Shown piece after piece: positions 44,169 through 53,557 of a stretch of DNA of 64,000 nucleotides. The notes under the pieces were generated by a model, which was given only the letters and a program-made list of their open reading frames with translations, had not been told where the DNA came from and made no database searches. Both the position numbers and the translations under genes were made by a program. Origin of the DNA: Hyphomicrobiales bacterium (GTDB taxonomy: Bacteria; Pseudomonadota; Alphaproteobacteria; Rhizobiales; Rhizobiaceae); the NCBI GenBank assembly GCA_900469615.1, contig UBYA01000001.1:1-64000 (forward strand), given 5' to 3'. Positions within the stretch are counted from its first letter, which is position 1; each line of letters begins with the position of its first letter.

Positions 44169-45130
44169 GATTTTTTCTCTGCAAGGAGGATTCGTCCGGC
44201 GAGCACGAGGAACAGGATGCCGCCCTGCGCGCCGATCTGCCATGTCGGCGGAACCTGCAGAAAGCTCAGCAAGGAGCCAGCCAACGCAAGCGTGAATGCA
44301 CCGATCACGGTGCCTACAGGCGAGACGATGCCGCCGGTGAACGAACCGCCTCCAAGAATGACGGCGCCGACGCCGAGCAGGGTGTAGGCGGGTGCGACAT
44401 TCGGATCTCCCGAGGTCGTGAGACCGGTTAATGTGACGCCAGCGATAAGGCCCAGCAGGCCGGCGGCGGCATAGACGGCCGCGCGGATCGTCTTGATCGA
44501 CCAGCCTGCGCGCTGGATCGCACGGGGATTGCCGCCAGCGCCTCGCAAGATTGCGCCATAGGACGATCGGTTGATGATAATGTGACCGACCGCGGCCGCA
44601 AACGCGGCGAGAATGATGGGTAGCGGCAGAACTGGCGGCTTCCAGGCCATGAAGCCAGTCAGCCAGGCGGGCGCCGAGCCGCCAGGTGCGGGCAGGATGA
44701 TGATGGCGATGCCGAGCCATATGAACGACATGCCGAGGGTGACGATGATCGATGGCAGCTGGCGTAGGTGAATCAGGAGGCCGACAGCGGCATAGGCGAT
44801 GATGCTTGCGATATAGATGGCGATCGCCAGAACGGGTGACGTGTCAAGGTAAAGCGCGGTCACACAGGTGACGAAGCCGACGAACGACCCGATCGAGAGG
44901 TCGATATCGCCGAGCATGATGACAAGCATCTGCGCGAGCGATGCAAACATCAGCGGCACGGCCAGCTTGAACAGAAGCATAAAGCCGAAGTAGCTCATCG
45001 CCGCTGGCCTGATCCAGAAGATCACCGCGAGCATCACGAGCAGGGCAACGGCCGGCAGGCCGACCTGCAAGGCCGGCGCCAGGCGCCTTCCGAGATCCCG
45101 GTTTCGTTGGGACATGGCGATGTCAGCCAT
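44165..45130 (-). CDS. CUT2 sugar ABC permease (RbsC type) 1
   Basis: A 321-residue permease, with MLGDIDLSIGSFVGFVTC near residue 75 (the GxxDLSVGS motif), GGNPRAIQRAGWSIKTIRAA near 198 and VGAVILGGGSFTGGIVSPVG near 250. The start at 45130 has GGAGG 6 bases upstream and overlaps the ATPase gene end by 8 bases. Works with the ATPase and binding protein upstream. Confidence 0.91.
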   Translation of the reverse strand: MADIAMSQRNRDLGRRLAPALQVGLPAVALLVMLAVIFWIRPAAMSYFGFMLLFKLAVPLMFASLAQMLVIMLGDIDLSIGSFVGFVTCVTALYLDTSPVLAIAIYIASIIAYAAVGLLIHLRQLPSIIVTLGMSFIWLGIAIIILPAPGGSAPAWLTGFMAWKPPVLPLPIILAAFAAAVGHIIINRSSYGAILRGAGGNPRAIQRAGWSIKTIRAAVYAAAGLLGLIAGVTLTGLTTSGDPNVAPAYTLLGVGAVILGGGSFTGGIVSPVGTVIGAFTLALAGSLLSFLQVPPTWQIGAQGGILFLVLAGRILLAEKKS

Positions 45131-46583
45131 TGGCGCCTCCGAAGGATGCTTCGAGGATACGGTTATGATCGATCTGATCGCCGGGAACTTCGGCCACCGC
45201 CCGCCCTTCTCGGAAGACATAAAGCCGATCGCAGTTCTTCAATTCCTCGAATTCCGTCGTATACCAGACAAAAGTACGGCCGCGGTCGGCTTCCTGGCGG
45301 ATCAATTGGTAGACTTCCTGTTTGGTGCCAACATCAACGCCGCGCATCGGATCATCGAGGAGGATGACCTCGGCATCCGACGCAAGCGCACGTGCGAATA
45401 GGACCTTCTGCTGATTGCCGCCGCTGAGAGACAAGATGGGCGTGTCGATTGAGGGCGCCTTGACCTTGAGCCGACGAAACCAGGTCTCGGCGAGGTCCCG
45501 CGCCGAGGAACGTGACACGAAGCCTGCTCTTTGAAGTGCGTTGAGACTGCGAATCGTCAGGTTGTCGGCGATAGACCAGAGCGGCATGACGCCTTCGACA
45601 CCGCGGTCACCGGCAACGAAGGCAACGGGCACTTTGCGCATTGCGCCATAAATGGCGCGAAGGCGCTCGCGCTGACCATGCCCGTCCAATCCGGCGAAGC
45701 CTATGACTTCGCCGGCCGATGCGTTGATCGGCTGTTCGGCGTCGTCTACGCCGGCGTGACTGACGACGAGCTTTTGCCGATCCCTGTCCTTTGCGGCCAG
45801 AGTGCGTTCGCTGTGGGTTTCGATGTTGCCCATCATGCCGACCAGGTCGGATCGCGTCAGGCCCGCGGCAGCGCGATCACCGACGATCGCGCCATCCATC
45901 ATCACGACCACGCGGTCGCAGACGGTGAGGATTTCGTTCAGTCGATGGGTGATCAGGATACAGGCGATGTTTCGGGCGGCCGATGCCTTGATGAAGGCCA
46001 GCAGCTGCTCGGCGGGCTTGCTTCCGAGAGCAGAGGTCGGTTCGTCCAGGATGACGCAGCGAACCGTGTCGCCCGTCTCTGTGAAGGCCCTTGCAATCTC
46101 GACCATCTGGCGCTCGCCGATCGAAAGATCAGCGATCTTGGCGTCGGCGTCTATACCGTGACCGGGGAAGATATCGTCGAGTGTGCGGGTGATAAGGCGG
46201 CGGGCCCGCTGCCGCCAGCCGAAGCCGCGCAGGCTGCGATGAATGATGCGCGTGTTTTCAGCGGCGGACAGGTTGGCACATAGCGACAGCTCCTGAAAGA
46301 CGCAGCGCAATCCGCCAGCCTGTGCTTCGGCTGTTCCCCAGCGATCGACGGCGTGGCCATCATAGACGAAAATCCCCTCGGTGCGCTCGATCGCGCCCGA
46401 AAGAATATTCATCAGTGTCGATTTCCCTGCGCCGTTGTGGCCGACGAGACCGACCACTTCTCCGTCGGCAAGGGTGAAATCGACGCCGACAAGCGCGTGC
46501 ACGGCGCCGAAGGTTTTCCGCACGCCGCGCGCCTCGATGACGAGGCTCGCGGCTACGCGGGCAGCTGCTTGGGAAGACAGCAT
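45123..46583 (-). CDS. CUT2 sugar ABC ATPase (RbsA type, double domain)
   Basis: A 486-residue tandem ATPase. The first half has Walker A GHNGAGKST near residue 46, signature LSIGERQMVE, and Walker B CVILDEPTSAL; the second has the degenerate Walker A usual in this class (GFAGLDGHGQRERL), signature LSGGNQQKVLFARAL and LLDDPMRGVDVG. Start ATG 46583, 10 bases after the binding-protein stop region. Energises the paired permeases for uronate-type import. Confidence 0.92.
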   Translation of the reverse strand: MLSSQAAARVAASLVIEARGVRKTFGAVHALVGVDFTLADGEVVGLVGHNGAGKSTLMNILSGAIERTEGIFVYDGHAVDRWGTAEAQAGGLRCVFQELSLCANLSAAENTRIIHRSLRGFGWRQRARRLITRTLDDIFPGHGIDADAKIADLSIGERQMVEIARAFTETGDTVRCVILDEPTSALGSKPAEQLLAFIKASAARNIACILITHRLNEILTVCDRVVVMMDGAIVGDRAAAGLTRSDLVGMMGNIETHSERTLAAKDRDRQKLVVSHAGVDDAEQPINASAGEVIGFAGLDGHGQRERLRAIYGAMRKVPVAFVAGDRGVEGVMPLWSIADNLTIRSLNALQRAGFVSRSSARDLAETWFRRLKVKAPSIDTPILSLSGGNQQKVLFARALASDAEVILLDDPMRGVDVGTKQEVYQLIRQEADRGRTFVWYTTEFEELKNCDRLYVFREGRAVAEVPGDQIDHNRILEASFGGANG

Positions 46584-46593
46584 TGCGATCGCC

Positions 46594-47670
46594 TTACTTT
46601 GGAGCGGGAACCACGGGCAGCGGTTGCTTGTTGACGTTCGCGTCGATGATCTTCGCGACAAGGTCCTGCGGGTAGTCGGCGTTGACGACACCGCCCTCGG
46701 GCGCAGCCCTCAGCCAGGCGTCCAGATCCGGCTGATGGATCTGAAGCAGCGGAACCTCGACGAATTTCGGCACTTTCTTGCCGGCCAGGATCTGCTGCGC
46801 GACCCAGAAGGCAACCTGCGAAACGGATGGCGTGGCGCCCAGCGAGAAGGTCTCGTAACCGCTCGCGTCGTGTTCCTGCTTCCACAGGGCAAGTTCGTCC
46901 TGGCGATTACCCATGATAATGATCGGCAGCTTGCGATCGGCTGCCTTGAAAGCCTGGGCGGCGCCATAGCCGTCGCCGCCCTGCGTCAGGACGGCATCGA
47001 TCTGCGGCAGGGATGGAAGGATGCCGGAGACTTCCTTCTGCGCGACCGTCGCCGTCCACTGACCATAGACTTCACCGACCTTCTTGTAGCTGGGGTGATC
47101 CGCGAGCGCCTTCTTGACGCCCTCGTTGAGGCGTTTGTCGAAGCCGTCGCCCGCCATACCGCGGATTTCCAGAATGTTCGCCGGCTTGTCGCCCAGCTTG
47201 CCGGCAATGAAATCCAGTTCCGCTTTGGCATAGGAATCGAGATCGTAGTCGACGCGGTATGCGCAGGGCTCGGTCACACCGCTAGCGAAGGCGACGACGA
47301 CGATGCCGGCATTGCAGGCATCCTTGATTGCGCCGTTCAAGGCAGTATCGGAGCCGGCTAGCACGATGATCGCATCGTAGCCCTGGAGGATCAGGTTTTG
47401 AATCTGGGAAGCCTGTTCGGTAACAGAATTGTTCGAGCTGACGACTGCCGTGTCTGCGATCTTTCCATCGGCCTTGGCCTTGGCACCCATGCTTTCGAAG
47501 CTCTTGATCATCACCTGACGAAACGAATTACCGGCATAGGAATTTGAAAAGGCGATCTTCTTGCCGCTGGTGTCGCCGGTCGCGGCGCCGTCCTGTGCTG
47601 CCGCAACGCCGGCCGTAATGGCGCTTGCCATAAACGCCGCGATCAGGGCCTTCATTCTTGAAGCTTGCAT
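46594..47670 (-). CDS. CUT2 sugar-binding protein (RbsB type)
   Basis: A 358-residue periplasmic binding protein. Signal peptide MQASRMKALIAAFMASAITA with cleavage after VAAA; the mature protein begins with a Gly/Asp-rich linker and KKIAFSNSYAGNSFRQVMIK, then the family helix NLILQGYDAIIVLAGSDTAL near 109. The start at 47670 has GGGGAGG upstream. First gene of the module, divergent from the GntR regulator with an operator between them. Proposed ligand: a hexuronate or aldonate. Confidence 0.9.
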   Translation of the reverse strand: MQASRMKALIAAFMASAITAGVAAAQDGAATGDTSGKKIAFSNSYAGNSFRQVMIKSFESMGAKAKADGKIADTAVVSSNNSVTEQASQIQNLILQGYDAIIVLAGSDTALNGAIKDACNAGIVVVAFASGVTEPCAYRVDYDLDSYAKAELDFIAGKLGDKPANILEIRGMAGDGFDKRLNEGVKKALADHPSYKKVGEVYGQWTATVAQKEVSGILPSLPQIDAVLTQGGDGYGAAQAFKAADRKLPIIIMGNRQDELALWKQEHDASGYETFSLGATPSVSQVAFWVAQQILAGKKVPKFVEVPLLQIHQPDLDAWLRAAPEGGVVNADYPQDLVAKIIDANVNKQPLPVVPAPK

Positions 47671-47795
47671 GTCCACTATCCTCCCCGGATATCCTTGAAA
47701 TCGTTGTCGGCGATGGATGCGCTCGATCTGGTCGAATGCGCAACCCTCCCTCAAGGCAGTGGATAGCTGCCTTCTATCGCCAGGCTGTTATTCAT

Positions 47796-47813
47796 ATACT
47801 ACCATGGCAGTAT
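47796..47813. promoter_or_regulatory. GntR operator candidate 1
   Basis: ATACTACCATGGCAGTAT, symmetric except one position per arm, in the divergent gap between the CUT2 binding-protein gene and gntR. It shares the core CTACCATGG(T/C)AG with the site at 48667. Confidence 0.65.
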
Positions 47814-47886
47814 GTCAACATAGGTGTGGATTGTTGCTCCGATTTATGCGATGCGATGGTCGAAAGAATAGATAGAGGGCGAGGCA

Positions 47887-48630
47887 ATGGCCGGGAGACG
47901 ACCGAACCAGATTAGCGGTGCAGGATCGACGGAGACCACTGCGGGATCGACCCAGATGCAGGCGATCAATCCCCGGCAGCCGATCGCTGGACAGGTCTAC
48001 GAGCGGCTGAGGCGCGCCATCACCACTTTGTCGATGCTGCCTTCGGAAGCGCTTAGCGAAAAGGAGCTGTCACTCCAGCTCGGAGTGAGCCGGACACCCG
48101 TTCGTGAGGCCCTGATCCGCCTCGCCGATGAAGGCCTGATCGACATCTTTCCACAGCGAGGTAGCTTCGTCGCACCGATCCGGCTGCGGGATGTCGAAGA
48201 AGCGCAGTTCATCCGCGAATCCCTTGAAGTTGCGGTTGCAAGGCGCCTGGCAGGTGGCTGCTCTCGACGGTTTCTCACGGAAATCAAGAGTAATCTCTAC
48301 GACCAGGAAAAGGCGGTCAACGCCGAGGCTTTCGATCTCTTTCTGGAACTCGACGAGGCCTTTCATAAGAGCTTCTGTGAAGAGGCGGGACTTTCGAAAA
48401 GCTGGCGTGTGATTCAGTCCGTGAAACTGCAGATGGACCGCGTTCGCTATCTCAGCCTTCCCGATCTCGGGCACCTGCGCGTTCTCCTCAATCAGCACCG
48501 CGCAATCGTCGATGCGGTAGAAGCGGGCGATTTGGAGCAAGCGGCTCACTCAATGGCTGCGCATCTCAGAGAAGTGCTTCGCACTGCGAAGACATTGAGC
48601 GAGCAACGGCGCGATCTCGTGGAAAACTGA
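47887..48630 (+). CDS. GntR-family regulator, FadR subgroup
   Basis: A 247-residue GntR protein. The winged helix is near residues 33-95 (QVYERLRRAITTLSMLPSEA, then SEKELSLQLGVSRTPVREAL), followed by an all-helical FCD effector domain (RESLEVAVARRLA, LDEAFHKSFCEEAGL, LLNQHRAIVDAVEAGDLEQA with the metal-binding His). FCD-type GntR proteins of this form (UxuR/ExuR/LgoR-like) answer to sugar acids. Divergent from the uronate importer operon, its likely target. Confidence 0.92.
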   Translation: MAGRRPNQISGAGSTETTAGSTQMQAINPRQPIAGQVYERLRRAITTLSMLPSEALSEKELSLQLGVSRTPVREALIRLADEGLIDIFPQRGSFVAPIRLRDVEEAQFIRESLEVAVARRLAGGCSRRFLTEIKSNLYDQEKAVNAEAFDLFLELDEAFHKSFCEEAGLSKSWRVIQSVKLQMDRVRYLSLPDLGHLRVLLNQHRAIVDAVEAGDLEQAAHSMAAHLREVLRTAKTLSEQRRDLVEN

Positions 48631-49082
48631 GGTAGGGCAAACGCCGAAAAGAACTGTCGTTGACATTCTACCATGGTAGAGTTGCAATGCTTGGGCAGGG
48701 AAGCCGCTATCCGCCTTGCCGTTCGATTTCGAACTCTGCTTCTGGCAATGCGTGCATCCAGACCTTATTGCACAGCATGGCTTAAGGGCGATGAAGGTTA
48801 TTCGCTGAGCAAACTTCATCTGAACTTGCCACAAGCGCAGGTCCGCGACGCATGAACCTGGTCCCACGGTGTGTCGGGTTGACGACGGGTTACGGGGCGC
48901 TCAGTCCTCTATTTGCAGTTTGATGTTATCGGATTTGGAACGAAATCGAACGCGCGGGCAATGCGTGTGCGGGATGAAGTTATACGCGAAGATGTATGAG
49001 GAGCGGGCTGCGCAAAGGGATGCCTGCCGACGGGGTTTGGATGATAGGCTGCCGTCATTTTCGTTCGAGGCGGGACAGGGAG
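48631..49082. other. 450-base gap between gntR and lysR
   Basis: No supported gene. It holds the second GntR-type palindrome at 48667. The two flanking genes are convergent, so an operator here is not upstream of either of them. Confidence 0.45.
48667..48680. promoter_or_regulatory. GntR operator candidate 2
   Basis: Perfect 14-base palindrome TCTACCATGGTAGA, 36 bases after the gntR stop codon. Same core as site 1. It could serve DNA looping or be left from a lost divergent gene. Confidence 0.55.
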
Positions 49083-49973
49083 TTAGAGGGCGTCCGAGCG
49101 AACGAGCTCGCGCATCCGCTGGACGAGGTCGTCCAAAATCATGATCCGGTGGCTGCCGGATGGGCGGATTGCGAAATAGGATACTTCGATTTTCGGCTCG
49201 AACGGGATCGCAACGATATCGGCGCCCGCCGATTGCAGGCTTGTGCGATCGACAATGCCCACGCCCATGCCAGCGGCGGCGAAATGGCAGCAATTGAGCA
49301 TCGACGTTTCCATCGTGCTGGTCGGCTGATGCTCTTGCCCCGAGAAAGCGCGATCCAGTGCCAGTCTGAGCGGAGAATTTCGTCCGGGGATCAGCACGCG
49401 CTCATCGATGAGGTCGGCGGGCCGTATGATATTTTTGGAGGCAAGCCTGTGCCCCGGCGCCATAGCGGCGACGGCATGGGAACTGTGCAGGGTCGCGGCA
49501 TTCTTGTCGGCCATGCGCGGTGAGCCAAACACGAAGCCCAAATCGTAGCGGTTCTTGTCGACCATATCCCAGATGTGCCGGCTGTTTTCGACGTCGATGA
49601 CAAGCGGAATATCGCGCCGGTTGCCAACGACATCGAGGATGGCTTGATGAAGATATGGCCGGACGAGCGACGTCACGCTTGCAATTCTGAGAACGGTATT
49701 CTTGTGCCGACGAATATCGTCGGCGGCCTGTGCGATCTGATCGAGGCCGAGATACAGCCGTTCGACTTCCCGGAAAAGCTGTGTCGCTTCGACCGTCGGC
49801 ACGAGGCGGGCTCCCACCCGTTCGAACAGCGTGATCTCGAGGATTTCCTCCAGGTCGCGGATGAGACGGCTTACGGCGGGCTGCGTGACATTCAAGGCAT
49901 CGGCTGCAGCCGTGATCCCCCCTGTCATCATGACGCTTCTGAAGGCTTCCACTTGTCTCGGTTTCAATCGCAT
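49083..49973 (-). CDS. LysR-family regulator (OccR/NocR-like)
   Basis: A 296-residue LysR protein. Winged helix: LKPRQVEAFRSVMMTGGITA and VTQPAVSRLIRDLEEILEIT. The effector region has RIASVTSLVRPYLHQAI and GVGIVDRTS late. The opening and PAVSRLIRDLE helix resemble regulators of opine catabolism (OccR/NocR) and the broader 'ArgP/OccR' branch. Divergent from the Dpp/nucleoside hydrolase operon, separated by 135 bases containing an ATGCCC-N14-GGGCAT repeat that abuts its start. Confidence 0.88.
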   Translation of the reverse strand: MRLKPRQVEAFRSVMMTGGITAAADALNVTQPAVSRLIRDLEEILEITLFERVGARLVPTVEATQLFREVERLYLGLDQIAQAADDIRRHKNTVLRIASVTSLVRPYLHQAILDVVGNRRDIPLVIDVENSRHIWDMVDKNRYDLGFVFGSPRMADKNAATLHSSHAVAAMAPGHRLASKNIIRPADLIDERVLIPGRNSPLRLALDRAFSGQEHQPTSTMETSMLNCCHFAAAGMGVGIVDRTSLQSAGADIVAIPFEPKIEVSYFAIRPSGSHRIMILDDLVQRMRELVRSDAL

Positions 49974-49977
49974 CCCA

Positions 49978-50003
49978 ATGCCCTTTCCATAACATTAGGG
50001 CAT
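49978..50003. promoter_or_regulatory. inverted repeat at the lysR start
   Basis: ATGCCC and GGGCAT, 14 bases apart, starting 5 bases upstream of the LysR start codon. Placement suits an autoregulatory LysR site in the divergent promoter. Confidence 0.45.
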
Positions 50004-50108
50004 GGACCGAACACAAAATGCAATTTTTCTTTTTGAGCCAGACTGTTTAGTTGCAGAGAAGATCTGCTTGGAGAGTGCGGATTTCGCAAACGCCGGAGGA
50101 ACACCATC

Positions 50109-51659
50109 ATGAAATTTCTAAAGGTCGCGGCTGTCTTGGCGGCATCCTTCCTTGTCATGCCGCTCGCGAGCCAGGCCAGGGATCTGACAGTTGGTCTCGC
50201 AGCCTCCACGACATCGATGGATCCGCAGTTTTACGTCGTCGGCCCGAACAGCGCGATCGCGCGCAATATCTTCGATGGCCTCGTCAATCAGGATGAGAAG
50301 CAGCGGTTGCAGCCGGCACTGGCGCTGTCCTGGAAGACCGTCGACGATACGACCTGGGAGTTCAAGCTTCGCCCGAACGTGAAATTCCACGACGGCAGCG
50401 ATTTTACCGCAGATGATGTCGTTGCCAGCATCAAGCGCGTGCCGCTCGCTTCCAAGAACAGCCCCAGCTCTTTTGCGGCCTATGTCAAGGCGATCACGGA
50501 GGTCACTGCGGTCGATCCGCTGACGGTTCGCATCAAGACCGATGGCCCGACGCCCCTGCTGCTGAACAACCTCAGCCGTATCGCGATCCTGCCGGCCAAG
50601 ATGCAGAACACCACGACGGAAGAGATGAATTCCGGCAAGGGCGTGATCGGCACCGGCCCCTTCAAATTCGTCTCCTGGACGCCTGACGATAACGTCGTGC
50701 TTGCCCGCAACGATGCCTATTGGGGCGAAAAGGCCGCCTGGGACAAGGTCACTTTCAAGGTATTCAAGAACAGCAGCGCCCGCGTCGCCGCGATGCTTTC
50801 CGGCGATGTCGATATGATCGAAAGCATCCCGACGGCGGACACGCGGCGGCTGCAGGCCTCCGACCAGTTGAAGGTCGTCAATGTTGCCGGAAACCGGATC
50901 ATGTATCTTCATATGGATCAGGCGCGCGACGTATCGCCCTTCGCCAAGGGGCCCGACGGCAAGAACCCGCTCCTGAAGCCGGAGGTGCGCCGCGCGCTTT
51001 CCCTGTCGATCAACCGCGAAGCACTCGTCGACCGCATCATGGACGGGCAGGGTGTGCCCGCCGGGCAGCTCGTTCCGGAAGGCTATTTCGGCTATGATCC
51101 GTCCATCAAGGTCGATCCCTATGATCCGAACAAGGCAAAGGAGCTTCTCGCCAAGGCCGGTTATCCCAACGGGTTTTCGCTGACTTTCCATGCTTCGAAC
51201 GACCGCTATCCGAACGATTCCAAGGTTGCCCAGGCGATCGGCCAGTTCTTCAGCCGTGTCGGCATCAAGACCGAGGTCGCGACCTTGCCGGGCAGCGTCT
51301 ATTTCACGCGCGCCTCCAATCTGGAGTTCAGCTTCATCATGGGCGGCGCGGCGGTCGAAACGGGCGAGGCATCCGGCGTGCTCGGCCCGATCCTGGAGAC
51401 CTTTGGCGACAAGGCTGGACAGGGAAATCGCGGACGCTATTCGAACCCGGAGTTCGACAAGACGCTGAACGAAGCACGCTCGATGCTCGATGACGGCAAG
51501 CGCGAGGAGCTTCTTCGCAAGGCGACCGAGATCGCAATGAACGATCTTGGCGTCATCCCGATCTTCTACCTCGCCAACACCTGGGCGGTGAAGAAGGACC
51601 TTTCCTATCCCGGCCGCTCGGATGGCTACACGCTGCCCTATTATGTGAAGCCGAACTGA
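50109..51659 (+). CDS. Dpp/Opp-type ABC substrate-binding protein
   Basis: A 516-residue cluster C binding protein. Signal peptide [20 protein letters not shown] cut after SQA-R. Landmarks: [20 protein letters not shown] near residue 38, [20 protein letters not shown] near 92 (cited as [13 protein letters not shown]), and [20 protein letters not shown] near 288 (family signature). GGAGG lies 9 bases before the ATG. Dpp-class importers also carry nickel, opines, glutathione, and nucleoside-like or oligosaccharide ligands. The downstream nucleoside hydrolases suggest a nucleoside-containing ligand. Confidence 0.92.
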   Translation: MKFLKVAAVLAASFLVMPLASQARDLTVGLAASTTSMDPQFYVVGPNSAIARNIFDGLVNQDEKQRLQPALALSWKTVDDTTWEFKLRPNVKFHDGSDFTADDVVASIKRVPLASKNSPSSFAAYVKAITEVTAVDPLTVRIKTDGPTPLLLNNLSRIAILPAKMQNTTTEEMNSGKGVIGTGPFKFVSWTPDDNVVLARNDAYWGEKAAWDKVTFKVFKNSSARVAAMLSGDVDMIESIPTADTRRLQASDQLKVVNVAGNRIMYLHMDQARDVSPFAKGPDGKNPLLKPEVRRALSLSINREALVDRIMDGQGVPAGQLVPEGYFGYDPSIKVDPYDPNKAKELLAKAGYPNGFSLTFHASNDRYPNDSKVAQAIGQFFSRVGIKTEVATLPGSVYFTRASNLEFSFIMGGAAVETGEASGVLGPILETFGDKAGQGNRGRYSNPEFDKTLNEARSMLDDGKREELLRKATEIAMNDLGVIPIFYLANTWAVKKDLSYPGRSDGYTLPYYVKPN

Positions 51660-51681
51660 GCGGGCGAAAGGGCGATCGAAC

Positions 51682-52563
51682 ATGTCTTTCCGCGGCGTAT
51701 TTCCCTACCTCGTCTCGCCGATCGATCATTCCGGTCAGGTGATGAAGGGCGTGTTGGCCGACCTCGTGGATCACCTGATCGCTTCGGGGGTTCATGGCCT
51801 GACGCCGCTCGGCAGCACCGGCGAATTCGCCTATCTGAACTGGGATCAGCGCCGCAGCGTCGTCGATACGGTGATTGCCGCCAGCCACGGACGCGTTCCC
51901 GTGGTCGCCGGCGTCGCATCGACATCGACCAGCGACGCTGTCGCCCAGACCGAATACATGGTCGAGGCGGGAGCCGACGGCATCCTTGCGGTCCTGGAAT
52001 CCTATTTTCCGGTCAGCGACGAAGGTGTCGAGGCCTACTTCACGGCCATTGCCAAGGCGGCGAAGGGACGGCCGGTGGTGCTCTATACCAATCCGCAATT
52101 CCAACGTTCCGACTTGAGCCTGCCCGTTATCGAGCGGTTGAGCCGGGTCGATAACATCCGCTACATCAAGGACGCCTCGACCAATACGGGGCGGCTGCTC
52201 TCCATCATCGAGCGCACCCAGGGCCGCATGGAAGTGTTCGCAGCCTCGGCCCACATTCCGGTCTGCGTGATGATGATCGGCGGTGTCGGCTGGATGGCCG
52301 GTCCCGCCTGCGTCGTGCCGAAGCAGAGCATCGCGCTCTACGAGGCCGCGAATGCCGGCGATTGGGCAAGGGCGATGGATTTGCAGCGGCCGCTCTGGCG
52401 GGTCAACGAGATCTTCGCGAAATACTCGATCGCCGCCTGCATCAAGACGGCGCTGGAGCTGCAGGGCTTTCCTGTTGGCGCCCCCATGCATCCGCAGCTT
52501 CCGCTTGGCGAGGCCGCGCGAATTGAGATCGCAGATGTTCTTCGTGAACTCGGCGCCCTTTGA
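51682..52563 (+). CDS. DHDPS/N-acetylneuraminate-lyase family aldolase
   Basis: A 293-residue class I aldolase. GSTGEFAYL near residue 43 is the pyruvate loop, tyrosine in VLESYFPVS near 113, and Schiff-base lysine in RYIKDAST near 159. All DapA-superfamily residues except the arginine site look present, but operon context makes lysine biosynthesis unlikely. Located between a Dpp-type binding protein and two nucleoside hydrolases, 22 bases after the former. It may cleave or dehydrate a 2-oxo-sugar acid released from the imported compound. Confidence 0.85.
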   Translation: MSFRGVFPYLVSPIDHSGQVMKGVLADLVDHLIASGVHGLTPLGSTGEFAYLNWDQRRSVVDTVIAASHGRVPVVAGVASTSTSDAVAQTEYMVEAGADGILAVLESYFPVSDEGVEAYFTAIAKAAKGRPVVLYTNPQFQRSDLSLPVIERLSRVDNIRYIKDASTNTGRLLSIIERTQGRMEVFAASAHIPVCVMMIGGVGWMAGPACVVPKQSIALYEAANAGDWARAMDLQRPLWRVNEIFAKYSIAACIKTALELQGFPVGAPMHPQLPLGEAARIEIADVLRELGAL

Positions 52564-52597
52564 CATCGCATTTTCCATCTATTGAAGGCATTTCACC

Positions 52598-53557
52598 ATG
52601 AAGCCGATTTCGATCATTGTCGATTGCGACCCGGGAATTGACGATACGATCGCACTTCTGACCGCATTCGTGTCGCCGGAACTCGATATACTCGGCATCA
52701 CGCCGGTCTGCGGCAACCAGCCGCTGGAGCGCACCGTGCGCAACGCCCTTCAGGTGTGCGAGCTCGGCGGTCGTGCCGAGATCCCGGTCTTTGCAGGCTG
52801 TTTTCGCCCAATGTTGCGCGAGCCGATCCACGGCCAGTTCCACGGCAAGACCGGGCTTGGCAATACGGTCTTGCCTGAGCCTGAAAAGACGGCGGAGAGC
52901 AAATCCGCGGTCGATTTCCTCATCGACACCTTGAGCGAGGCAGCACAGACAGGCGAGCGCATTACGCTCTGCTGCCTTGGGCCGATGACCAATATCGCCG
53001 TCGCCCTCAGGATGAAGCCGCAGATCGCCGATGGCATCGAGCGGATCGTCATGATGGGGGGCGCCTATCGCGAGCCGGGCAACCGGACGATGACTTCCGA
53101 ATTCAACATATTGGCCGATCCGCATGCGGCGCATGTCGTCTTCTCAAGCGGGATACCGCTCGTTGCGCTGGCGCTCGATGCGACGCATCAGGTGATGCTG
53201 AAGCCAGAGCATGTCGCCGAGTTCGCGCGCGTCAGCGGGCGCATCTCGCAGACGCTTGCCGAGCTGATGGCCTTCTGGGATCGCAACGATGTGCGCCGCT
53301 ACGGTTCGCGCGGCGGCCCGCTGCATGATCCGCTGGTGATCGCCTACATCCTTGCCCCGCATCTGTTCGTGACCGAAAAGGCCCGCGTCTTCGTGGAGCA
53401 CGAAAGCGAACTCTGCATGGGCCAGACCATTGCCGACTGGTATGGCAAGAGCGGTCTCGAGCCGAATGCCGACATCGTCACGAAGGTCGATGCCGAGGGC
53501 GTGATCGCCTTCTTTCTCGAGCGTTTGTCGCGCTACGCCGAAAAGGCCATCGCATGA
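52598..53557 (+). CDS. ribonucleoside hydrolase (IUNH family) 1
   Basis: A 319-residue inosine-uridine-preferring nucleoside hydrolase family member; these split nucleosides to base plus ribose. The calcium/ribose site DCDPGIDDTIALL is at residues 8-20, CLGPMTNIAVALRM near 126 and EFNILADPHAAHVVF near 167 (NxxxDPxAA). The late RGGPLHDPLVIAYI near 242 gives the second calcium ligand (HDP). It overlaps the second hydrolase by 4 bases. No signal peptide, so it acts after import. Confidence 0.93.
   Translation: MKPISIIVDCDPGIDDTIALLTAFVSPELDILGITPVCGNQPLERTVRNALQVCELGGRAEIPVFAGCFRPMLREPIHGQFHGKTGLGNTVLPEPEKTAESKSAVDFLIDTLSEAAQTGERITLCCLGPMTNIAVALRMKPQIADGIERIVMMGGAYREPGNRTMTSEFNILADPHAAHVVFSSGIPLVALALDATHQVMLKPEHVAEFARVSGRISQTLAELMAFWDRNDVRRYGSRGGPLHDPLVIAYILAPHLFVTEKARVFVEHESELCMGQTIADWYGKSGLEPNADIVTKVDAEGVIAFFLERLSRYAEKAIA

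Noticed and set aside
44169..44720. N-terminal extension of permease 2 of the CUT2 system
   Set aside because: It overlaps permease 1 in another frame; the RbsC homology starts at 44168.
48673..48855. 60-codon frame after gntR
   Set aside because: Its ATG lies inside the second GntR-type palindrome and there is no ribosome site or family resemblance.
50118..51683. 521-codon open frame on the minus strand
   Set aside because: Complementary frame of the Dpp binding-protein gene; composition (Arg/His/Asp-rich) is typical of antisense frames in high-GC DNA.
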